64,000 bases of DNA from positions 1,054,001-1,118,000 of the forward strand of contig NZ_FMTM01000001.1 of NCBI RefSeq assembly GCF_900099775.1. Reading direction: 5' to 3'. This DNA is from Rhizobium mongolense subsp. loessense (GTDB lineage: Bacteria; Pseudomonadota; Alphaproteobacteria; Rhizobiales; Rhizobiaceae). Both the position numbers and the translations under genes were made by a program. The notes under the pieces are model-generated. The model ran no database searches and had not been told where the DNA came from. It saw nothing but the letters and a program-made list of their open reading frames with translations. Shown piece after piece: positions 57,425 to 64,000 of the stretch (positions are counted from its first letter, which is position 1; the number at the start of each line of letters is the position of its first letter).

Positions 57425-58678
57425 ATGCGCGCGAATTATCTTTTCACCAGTGAGTCAGTCGCCGAAGGTCACCCGGACAAGGTGTGTGACCGCATCTCGG
57501 ATGAGATCGTGGATCTGGTCTATCGTGAAGCGGCCAAGACCGGCGTCAACCCCTGGGGCGTGCGCATTGCCTGTGAAACCCTGGCAACGACGAACCGCGT
57601 CGTGATCGCGGGTGAAGTCCGTCTGCCGCCAAGCCTGATGAAGAAGGGCAAGGATGGCAAGGACGTCATCAACCCGTCGAAATTCAAGGCTGCCGCACGC
57701 CGCGCTATCAAGGACATCGGCTACGAGCAGGACGGCTTCCACTGGAAGAAGGCGAAGATCGACGTGTTGCTGCACTCGCAGTCTGCCGATATCGCTCAGG
57801 GCGTCGACAACGCCGCCGACCAGCAAGGTGACGAAGGCGCCGGTGACCAGGGCATCATGTTCGGCTACGCCTGCAAGGAAACGCCGGACCTCATGCCGGC
57901 GCCGATCTATTATTCCCACAAGATCCTGCAGCTTCTTGCCGCAGCCCGCAAGAAGGGCGACGGCGACGTCGCCAAGCTCGGTCCGGACGCCAAGAGCCAG
58001 GTAACCGTGCGCTACATCGACGGCAAGCCGGCCGAGGTGACCTCGATCGTTTTGTCGACCCAGCATCTCGATGAGAGCTGGGATTCCAAGAAGGTTCGCG
58101 ATGTCGTCGAGCCCTACATCCGCGAAGCGCTGGGCGATCTGCCGATCGCCAAGGATTGCAACTGGTACATCAACCCGACCGGCAAGTTCGTCATCGGCGG
58201 TCCTGACGGCGATGCTGGTCTCACCGGCCGCAAGATCATCGTCGACACCTACGGCGGTGCCGCTCCGCACGGCGGCGGTGCGTTTTCCGGCAAGGACACG
58301 ACCAAGGTCGACCGCTCGGCGGCCTATGCTGCCCGTTATCTTGCGAAGAACGTCGTTGCCGCAGGCCTCGCCGACCGCTGCACGATCCAGCTTTCCTATG
58401 CAATCGGCGTTGCTCAGCCTCTGTCGATCTATGTCGACCTGCACGGCACCGGCAAGGGTGTGACGGAAGACCAAGTCGAAGTGGCGATCCGCAAGAACAT
58501 GGATCTGTCGCCGACCGGCATCCGCCGTCACCTCGACCTCAACAAGCCGATCTACGCCAAGACCTCGGCCTACGGCCACTTCGGCCGGAAGGCTGGCCGT
58601 GACGGTTCGTTCTCATGGGAGCGCACCGACCTCGTCAAGGCGCTGAAGGAAGCCGTAAAGCTCCGGGAAGCAGCATGA
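57425..58678 (+). CDS. metK: S-adenosylmethionine synthetase
   Basis: A 417-residue methionine adenosyltransferase. Motifs: [17 protein letters not shown] near residue 11, [12 protein letters not shown] near 140, and [19 protein letters not shown] near 287 (phosphate loop). The upstream open frame to 57401 is not needed. An AT-rich leader of about 125 bases follows the praR terminator. The ATG of trmB overlaps its stop. Confidence 0.97.
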   Translation: MRANYLFTSESVAEGHPDKVCDRISDEIVDLVYREAAKTGVNPWGVRIACETLATTNRVVIAGEVRLPPSLMKKGKDGKDVINPSKFKAAARRAIKDIGYEQDGFHWKKAKIDVLLHSQSADIAQGVDNAADQQGDEGAGDQGIMFGYACKETPDLMPAPIYYSHKILQLLAAARKKGDGDVAKLGPDAKSQVTVRYIDGKPAEVTSIVLSTQHLDESWDSKKVRDVVEPYIREALGDLPIAKDCNWYINPTGKFVIGGPDGDAGLTGRKIIVDTYGGAAPHGGGAFSGKDTTKVDRSAAYAARYLAKNVVAAGLADRCTIQLSYAIGVAQPLSIYVDLHGTGKGVTEDQVEVAIRKNMDLSPTGIRRHLDLNKPIYAKTSAYGHFGRKAGRDGSFSWERTDLVKALKEAVKLREAA

Positions 58679-59376
58679 CGGATATGGAGCGTCGGGGGCG
58701 CGCGACCGAGGCATTCTTCGGTCGCCGCAAGGGAAAGGCTCTCCGCGAACATCAGGCGGAAAGACTGAACACCCTCCTCCCGGCATTCCTCATCGACCTT
58801 TCGGCGGCTCCACCAGAGCCGCTGAAAAACCTCTTTCCGGTTCCGGCTGAACGGCTGCGCCTGGAAATCGGCTTCGGCGGCGGCGAACATCTGATCCACC
58901 GTGCGCTGGAAATGCCCTCGACCGGCTTCATCGGCGTCGAACCCTTCATCAATTCCATGCAGAAACTGCTGGCAAGCATCGAGACGAAGGGTGCAAAGAA
59001 TATCCGCGTCTATGATGACGATGCAACGCAGCTGCTCGACTGGTTACCAAACGGCTGCCTGGATCACATTGATCTGCTCTATCCCGATCCCTGGCCCAAA
59101 AGGAAACATTGGAAACGGCGTTTCGTTTCCAAGACCAATCTCGACCGTTTCCATCGCGTGCTGAAGCCGGGCGGGCTCTTCTGCTTTGCCTCGGACATCG
59201 ATACTTACGTGAATTGGACGCTGCTGAAGTGCCGCGATCACGGCGGCTTCGACTGGCTTGCGGAAAACGCTGCCGACTGGCTGACGCCCTATGAGGGCTG
59301 GCCGAGCACACGCTACGAGGCCAAAGCCCGGCGCGAGGGCAGATCCTCCGCCTATCTGACATTCAAAAGGGTCTAA
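58675..59376 (+). CDS. trmB: tRNA (guanine-N7-)-methyltransferase
   Basis: A 233-residue class I methyltransferase. The SAM motif is [15 protein letters not shown] near residue 64 and the TrmB signature [16 protein letters not shown] near 136. It makes m7G46 in tRNA. Coupled to metK by an ATGA overlap, so the enzyme that uses SAM is co-expressed with the one that makes it. Confidence 0.95.
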   Translation: MTDMERRGRATEAFFGRRKGKALREHQAERLNTLLPAFLIDLSAAPPEPLKNLFPVPAERLRLEIGFGGGEHLIHRALEMPSTGFIGVEPFINSMQKLLASIETKGAKNIRVYDDDATQLLDWLPNGCLDHIDLLYPDPWPKRKHWKRRFVSKTNLDRFHRVLKPGGLFCFASDIDTYVNWTLLKCRDHGGFDWLAENAADWLTPYEGWPSTRYEAKARREGRSSAYLTFKRV

Positions 59377-59398
59377 GCCTGCATCTTCAGTGCAGGCT
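59376..59398. terminator. Hairpin spanning the ends of trmB and the DUF1150 gene
   Basis: A perfect 8-base stem AGCCTGCA/TGCAGGCT with a TCTTCAG loop. The last base of trmB is the first of the stem, and the stop codon of the converging gene lies in the loop. No T-run follows. Confidence 0.5.
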
Positions 59399-59644
59399 GA
59401 CCGTCTTCAATTCGTCTTCAGCCGCCTTGAAGAAGGTGCTGGAGCGATTGTCCGTGAGCAGAATCGGCGTTCCGTCTGCGCCGAAAAGAGCCCAAAGGTC
59501 CACGCTCGGATCGATATCCGGTGCTTCGGGGAAGCACTTCGAAACCTCGTCGTTGCGCATTTTGCGGATATAGGCGACCTCGCCGTTGCCGATACCGGCA
59601 AGTTCGGACTTGGTCAGGTGAGAATTCGCTTCTTTCATCAACAT
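59387..59644 (-). CDS. DUF1150-family protein, partner of hsp20
   Basis: An 85-residue soluble acidic protein of the DUF1150 family (GNGEVAYIRKMRNDEVSK, WALFGADGTPILLTDNRSS). In rhizobia such genes sit directly downstream of small heat-shock genes, as here (47-base gap). GGAGG six bases before ATG 59644 fixes the start. Function unknown; co-regulation with Hsp20 is likely by position. Confidence 0.8.
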   Translation of the reverse strand: MLMKEANSHLTKSELAGIGNGEVAYIRKMRNDEVSKCFPEAPDIDPSVDLWALFGADGTPILLTDNRSSTFFKAAEDELKTVSLH

Positions 59645-59691
59645 TCCTGTACCTCCGGGAGAAGGGACCAACAGCCGAATGGGCCGTTGTC

Positions 59692-60117
59692 CTACTGTGA
59701 GACCGAAATGTTAATTTTCTTCACCATGCGCGCCGGTTCCGGACGGACGAGATCGACGGCAAGCAATCCGTTCTTGAGGCTGGCGCCCAGAACCTGCATG
59801 CCGTCTGCCAACACGAAGGTTCGCTGGAACTGGCGCGCAGCAATGCCGCGATAGAGATATTCATGTTCGCCATGCTCGACCTGGCGGCCGCGGATCAACA
59901 ATTGATTCTCTTCCGTCGTAACGTCCAGCTCATCTTCGCTGAAACCGGCGACGGCGACCGTGATGCGCAGGCGCTCAGGCGCTCCCTGGCCGGGGGCAAT
60001 ACGTTCGATATTGTAGGGTGGGTAACCGTCGCTTGCCTTGGAAATGCGTTCAAGCGTCTTTTCCATGGCGTCGAAGCCCAGAAGCAGCGGGCTGGCGAAA
60101 GGTGTCATGCGGCTCAT
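59692..60117 (-). CDS. Small heat-shock protein Hsp20 (IbpA-like)
   Basis: A 141-residue alpha-crystallin-domain chaperone. The N-terminal arm contains FDAMEKTLERIS; the core runs from about residue 36 (PPYNIERI) to 130, including AARQFQRTFVLADGMQV near 93 and NGLLAVDLVRPEP (the A-x-x-x-n-GvL-type strand) near 115. It binds unfolding proteins without ATP. It is preceded by an RpoH-type promoter and a ROSE-like leader, so both transcription and translation are likely heat-controlled. Confidence 0.93.
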   Translation of the reverse strand: MSRMTPFASPLLLGFDAMEKTLERISKASDGYPPYNIERIAPGQGAPERLRITVAVAGFSEDELDVTTEENQLLIRGRQVEHGEHEYLYRGIAARQFQRTFVLADGMQVLGASLKNGLLAVDLVRPEPARMVKKINISVSQ

Positions 60118-60170
60118 CTGTCAAAGTCCTTGATGCAAGCGACCTTTCCGGACCTAAGCGTAGCATCCGG
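60118..60170 (-). ncRNA. ROSE-like RNA thermometer in the hsp20 leader
   Basis: On the minus strand the ribosome binding site AAGGA (60131-60127) is sequestered in a hairpin at 60147-60123. GUCGCUU pairs with AAGGAC around a GCAUC loop with one bulged G, and the stem extends by AAA/UUU past a second bulged G. The UCGCU opposite the Shine-Dalgarno matches the ROSE signature U(U/C)GCU. A second, upstream stem (CCGGA...TCCGG, with CTA/TAG inside) lies between 60170 and 60148. ROSE elements melt on heating and free translation of rhizobial small heat-shock genes. Confidence 0.75.
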
Positions 60171-60177
60171 ACGTCGT

Positions 60178-60208
60178 TAATATGGGAAGTGTGTGCCTTT
60201 CGCGCAAG
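60178..60208 (-). promoter_or_regulatory. RpoH (sigma-32)-type promoter of hsp20
   Basis: Minus-strand CTTG (60208-60205) and CCCATATTA (60186-60178) are separated by 18 bases, close to the alphaproteobacterial heat-shock consensus CTTG-N17/18-CYTATNT. The expected start of transcription is near 60170, giving a leader of about 50 bases that contains the thermometer. Confidence 0.65.
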
Positions 60209-60387
60209 ACATATGCGGCCCATCGCAGTCACATGAATTTAAGACGGTTGGACTGAGGCCCTTGCTTGACAAAGATCATGGCGGCTCGCATCACATCGTC
60301 GACCGCAGCGGCTGCGCCGATCTGCGACGGAAAAATAAACGAATGGTGCCTGCCACGAGAACGTGCACCTTGAGACGGAGCAACGCA

Positions 60388-61332
60388 ATGGCGAACCCCA
60401 GAAAGATCATCATCGACACCGACCCCGGCCAGGACGATGCAGCGGCCATCATGCTTGCCTTCGGCAGTCCCGAAGAGCTGGAGCTGCTCGGCATCACGAC
60501 CGTCGCAGGCAATGTGCCGCTCTCCTACACGAGCCGCAACGCGCGCATCGTCTGCGAGCTCTGCGGACGGACCGGCACGAAGGTTTTCGCAGGCGCCGAC
60601 GCGCCAATTGCGCGCAAGCTGGTCACCGCCGAGCACGTGCACGGAAAGACCGGCCTCGATGGACCGGAGCTCGATGAGCCGACGATGCCTGTGCAGGCAC
60701 AGCACGCGGTCGACTTCATCATCGAGACGCTTCGCCGTGAGCCGGAAGGCACGGTGACGCTCTGCACGCTGGGACCGCTCACCAATGTCGGCATGGCCTT
60801 GAAAAAGGCGCCAGACATCATTCCGCGCATCCGTGAACTGGTGATGATGGGAGGCGGCTTCTTCGAGGGCGGCAACATAACGCCCGCCGCCGAATTCAAC
60901 ATCTATGTCGATCCGGAAGCAGCCGACATCGTCTTTCGTTCCGGCATAGCGATCGTGATGATGCCGCTCGATGTGACGCATCAGTTGCTGACACGGAAGG
61001 ATCGCGTGAAGCGCATGGCCGATCTCGGCACGGCACCGGCCAAAGCTATGGTCGAAATGCTGGAATTCTTCGAGCGCTTCGACGTCGAGAAGTATGGCTC
61101 GGACGGTGGGCCTCTGCACGATCCGGCAGTCGTCGCCTACCTACTGAAGCCTGAGCTCTTCAAGGGCCGTGACTGCAATGTCGAGATCGAGGTGAAGTCG
61201 GAGCTGACCGTGGGCATGACGGTGGTCGACTGGTGGCATGTGACCGACCGCAAGCGCAATGCCAAGGTGATGCGCTATGTGGATGCGGACGGCTTCTTCG
61301 ATCTGCTGATCGAGCGCTTCGCCCGCATCTGA
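60388..61332 (+). CDS. Nucleoside hydrolase (IUNH family)
   Basis: A 314-residue inosine-uridine-preferring nucleoside hydrolase. The calcium-binding N-terminal motif is IIIDTDPGQDDAAAIM (D10, D12, D16, D17), with TLGPLTNVGMAL near residue 127 and LVMMGGGFFEGGNITPAAEFN near 148. It splits ribonucleosides into base and ribose for salvage. The frame is open far upstream, but the ATG at 60388 starts the conserved fold. Divergent from hsp20. Confidence 0.92.
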   Translation: MANPRKIIIDTDPGQDDAAAIMLAFGSPEELELLGITTVAGNVPLSYTSRNARIVCELCGRTGTKVFAGADAPIARKLVTAEHVHGKTGLDGPELDEPTMPVQAQHAVDFIIETLRREPEGTVTLCTLGPLTNVGMALKKAPDIIPRIRELVMMGGGFFEGGNITPAAEFNIYVDPEAADIVFRSGIAIVMMPLDVTHQLLTRKDRVKRMADLGTAPAKAMVEMLEFFERFDVEKYGSDGGPLHDPAVVAYLLKPELFKGRDCNVEIEVKSELTVGMTVVDWWHVTDRKRNAKVMRYVDADGFFDLLIERFARI

Positions 61333-61350
61333 TTTTCTCACTGATTATGA

Positions 61351-61384
61351 AAGGCGCCTGAGACGAAGGTCAGGCGTCCTTTTC
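61351..61384 (+). terminator. Terminator after the nucleoside hydrolase gene
   Basis: AAGGCGCCTGA pairs with TCAGGCGTCCTT (one bulged base) around GACGAAGG and is followed by TTT. It overlaps the last codons of the converging grpE, so it may limit transcription from both sides. Confidence 0.65.
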
Positions 61385-62002
61385 GGTGAACGCTGTGTTG
61401 AGGTCTGCATCCGCTGCCTTCGGGCCGCCTTTGGCCACGCCGACCATTGCAGGACGAAGAACGCGCTCGCCGATCGTGAAGCCTGCCTGAACGACCTGGA
61501 CGACGGTGTTATTCGCCACTTCGGCATTCGGAACCTCGAACATCGCCTGGTGGAAGTTCGGATCGAACTTCTGGCCGATCGGATCCAACTTGCGGACGCC
61601 GTGGCGCTCAAGCGCTGAGAGCATGGAGCGCTCCGTCATCTCCACACCTTCGATCAAAGTGTCGAGGCCCGTCTCGCCCGCTTCCTTCGCCTCGGCCGGG
61701 ATGGCATCGAGCGCGCGGCGCAGATTGTCCGAAACGGCAAGCATATCGCGCGCAAAGCCCGCGACTGAGTAGGATTTTGCATCCTTCACGTCGCGCTCCG
61801 TGCGGCGGCGCAGATTGTCCATTTCGGCGGCAAGGCGCAGATAGCGGTCGCGCAGCTCGGCATTTTCGGCCTTGAGCACTTCAAGCGGATCCGGCTGGCG
61901 CGGCGCTTCCACCGTGGTTTCGTTCTCGACGTTTGCGGCAACGTCGTCTGCGGCTTCAGCCGCGGCAGCGTCAGATCCGTTTTTCGTCGTTTCGTCAGTC
62001 AT
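61370..62002 (-). CDS. grpE: Nucleotide exchange factor GrpE
   Basis: A 210-residue DnaK co-chaperone. The N-terminal region is low complexity and acidic, then a long coiled coil (about 60-110: [20 protein letters not shown], then [10 protein letters not shown]). The beta domain follows, with [20 protein letters not shown] near residue 145 and [20 protein letters not shown] near 168. It releases ADP from DnaK. GGAG six bases before ATG 62002 supports the start. It lies 101 bases downstream of hrcA. Confidence 0.96.
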   Translation of the reverse strand: MTDETTKNGSDAAAAEAADDVAANVENETTVEAPRQPDPLEVLKAENAELRDRYLRLAAEMDNLRRRTERDVKDAKSYSVAGFARDMLAVSDNLRRALDAIPAEAKEAGETGLDTLIEGVEMTERSMLSALERHGVRKLDPIGQKFDPNFHQAMFEVPNAEVANNTVVQVVQAGFTIGERVLRPAMVGVAKGGPKAADADLNTAFTEKDA

Positions 62003-62103
62003 GACGGTCTCCGGTAGTGGGTTCTCTTGGGATGCGCCCGATATCGAGCTTTGACCGCAAAAAATCAAGTCTGCGTGACAAAGAAGAAAACATTCCGGGT
62101 CTT

Positions 62104-63192
62104 TTATAGCGTGCCGCGCGCAAGCCGGGATATCAGCTGGGCAGTGTAATCCACCATCGGCACGATGCGTGAATAATTGAGCCGCGTCGGCCCGATGACG
62201 CCGACGGCGCCGACAATGCGGTCGTCATCGTCGCGATAGGGCGCAACGATCAGCGACGAGCCGGAAAGCGAAAAGAGCTTGTTCTCAGACCCGATGAAGA
62301 TGCGCACGCCCGGACCGGTTTCGGCAAGGTTCAGCAGCTCGATCAGGCTGTCCTTCTTTTCGAGATCATCGAAGAGCATGCGGAGCCGATCAAGGTCCTC
62401 CGCGCCCGCCAGGCCCTCGAGCAGATTGGATCGGCCTCGAATAATAAGCTGCGGCGGCTTGCCTTCATCCGCATCGCCAGACCACACCGCGATACCGCGC
62501 TCGACGAGATCCCGGGACAACGCGTCGAGCTCGTGGCGGACGTTCTCCTTTAAGCGACTGAGCTGCTTGCGCAATTCCGGCAATGTCTGCCCGGACATAT
62601 GGGCATTGAGGAAGTTCGCGGCCTCCGTCAGCTGCGACGACGTAACGCCTGCCGGCAATTCGATAATGCGGTTTTCGACCTGATCGTGATCGCCGACCAG
62701 CACCGCCAACGCCTTGGTGGGCTCCAGGCGGATGAATTCGACATGCTTAAGGACCGGATCGCTCTTTGAGGTGATGACGAGCCCTGCGCCGCGCGAAATG
62801 CCCGACAGCATCCGGCTTGCCTCGTTCATCATCGATTCAACCGGATTGTCGCGGCTTTCGGGGCGAACCTGGCGGTCGATATTCGCACGGTCCTCGGCGG
62901 AAAGGTCGCCGACCTGCATGAAGGCATCGACGAAGAAGCGAAGGCCGCCCTGCGTCGGCAGGCGTCCGGCGCTGACATGCGGCGAGTAGATCAGGCCCAA
63001 CTCTTCCAGGTCGCTCATCACGTTGCGCACCGACGCGGGCGATAGCGACATTGGCAGAAGGCGGGAGAGATTGCGCGAGCCGAGCGGCTCGCCACTTTCC
63101 AGATAGCCTTCAACGATGCGGCGGAAGATTTCCTTGGAGCGTTCATCCAGCGCAGCAACGGCATCCGAAACCGACGTCGACCTGAACCCCAT
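62104..63192 (-). CDS. hrcA: Heat-inducible transcription repressor HrcA
   Basis: A 362-residue repressor with an N-terminal winged helix ([40 protein letters not shown]), an inserted dimerisation domain and a C-terminal GAF-like part ([20 protein letters not shown]). It binds CIRCE operators upstream of groESL and needs GroEL to fold. No CIRCE repeat is visible in its own upstream region. AAGGA six bases before ATG 63192 fixes the start within a longer open frame. Confidence 0.96.
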   Translation of the reverse strand: MGFRSTSVSDAVAALDERSKEIFRRIVEGYLESGEPLGSRNLSRLLPMSLSPASVRNVMSDLEELGLIYSPHVSAGRLPTQGGLRFFVDAFMQVGDLSAEDRANIDRQVRPESRDNPVESMMNEASRMLSGISRGAGLVITSKSDPVLKHVEFIRLEPTKALAVLVGDHDQVENRIIELPAGVTSSQLTEAANFLNAHMSGQTLPELRKQLSRLKENVRHELDALSRDLVERGIAVWSGDADEGKPPQLIIRGRSNLLEGLAGAEDLDRLRMLFDDLEKKDSLIELLNLAETGPGVRIFIGSENKLFSLSGSSLIVAPYRDDDDRIVGAVGVIGPTRLNYSRIVPMVDYTAQLISRLARGTL

Positions 63193-63311
63193 GAACTTCC
63201 TTAGACCTGCGCTGCTGATGACGATCCTTAAAATATAGCCGTTCTCGCCCTCGTAGCAAAAGGGAATTTGCAAATGGCTGCGGCCAATCGTAGAAGCGGT
63301 CGACACCATTC

Positions 63312-63364
63312 AAGCATGCATGATGTTTTGCGAGAACCGCTTCACGGTTTTCTGCATCGTGCTT
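63312..63364 (+). promoter_or_regulatory. Long imperfect hairpin just before the rph ribosome binding site
   Basis: AAGCA, GATG and GAGAACCG on the left pair in order with CGGTTTTC, CATC and TGCTT on the right, around a CTTCA loop, with internal loops between the segments. The rph AGGAG site begins two bases after the stem. It could be a leader structure affecting rph translation or an old terminator. Confidence 0.4.
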
Positions 63365-63376
63365 CAGGAGATCACA

Positions 63377-64000
<624 letters not shown>

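Noticed and set aside
62003..62103. RpoH promoter upstream of grpE (CTTG with a GATATC downstream)
   Set aside because: The spacing is about 20 bases and the -10 match is poor, weaker than the hsp20 promoter.
63193..63376. CIRCE operator upstream of hrcA
   Set aside because: No TTAGCACTC-N9-GAGTGCTAA or close variant is present.

Overview
The window is ordinary core chromosome of an alphaproteobacterium of the Rhizobium group (Rhizobium/Agrobacterium clade, most likely Rhizobium sensu stricto). The evidence is the high GC content, the gene order (lptC-lptA-lptB-rpoN-hpf-ptsN; nfu-tsaB-rimI-fur/mur-plsC-miaB-phoH-ybeY-corC-lnt-praR-metK-trmB; grpE-hrcA-rph), an ornithine-lipid acyltransferase (OlsB-like), a NADP-malic enzyme with a PTA-like tail, and a PraR-type regulator next to metK. 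I see no phage, insertion sequence, CRISPR array, rRNA or tRNA gene. About 62 protein genes, two of them degraded, fill nearly all of the sequence.

Layout. 0-5.6 kb: engB, then a minus-strand unit of ECF sigma factor, RskA-type anti-sigma factor and secreted fasciclin protein, then argB, and an ada / PEP-mutase-like pair. 5.6-11 kb: HAD nucleotidase, exported four-EF-hand protein, LOG protein, then dapD-dapE and a membrane protein of unknown function. 11-14 kb: def-fmt-truA on the minus strand, interrupted between def and fmt by a decayed FitAB/VapBC-type toxin-antitoxin pair. 14-20.5 kb: a heme-globin chemoreceptor, rmuC, rbsK and a membrane chemoreceptor ending in NWEEF. 20.5-25.7 kb: ptsN, hpf, rpoN and the lptBAC lipopolysaccharide export genes. 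26-31 kb: sppA, ihfB, lapA, two small enzymes or domain proteins, two RNA methyltransferases and lspA. 31-37 kb: an orphan hybrid histidine kinase, olsB and the malic enzyme. 37-47 kb: mutS, a small unknown gene, glnD, murJ, an M15 peptidase-like protein, an AT-rich gap, a VOC protein and trpS.

47-59.4 kb is one long plus-strand run: stress protein, Fe-S carrier, tsaB/rimI, Fur/Mur, lysophosphatidate acyltransferase, miaB, phoH, ybeY, corC, lnt, praR, metK, trmB. Many neighbours overlap by 1-4 bases, so co-transcription is likely. 59.4-64 kb is a heat-shock neighbourhood: hsp20 with a DUF1150 gene, a nucleoside hydrolase, grpE, hrcA and the start of rph, which runs off the window.

The most informative non-obvious signals are: (1) a ROSE-like RNA thermometer hairpin and an RpoH-type promoter in front of hsp20; (2) the sigma / anti-sigma / fasciclin cluster, which resembles the mycobacterial SigK-RskA-MPT70/83 circuit; (3) the toxin-antitoxin relic, whose broken reading frames can be pieced back together; (4) a hybrid kinase with an inserted degenerate receiver domain. 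I did not find a clearly undescribed defence or mobile system.
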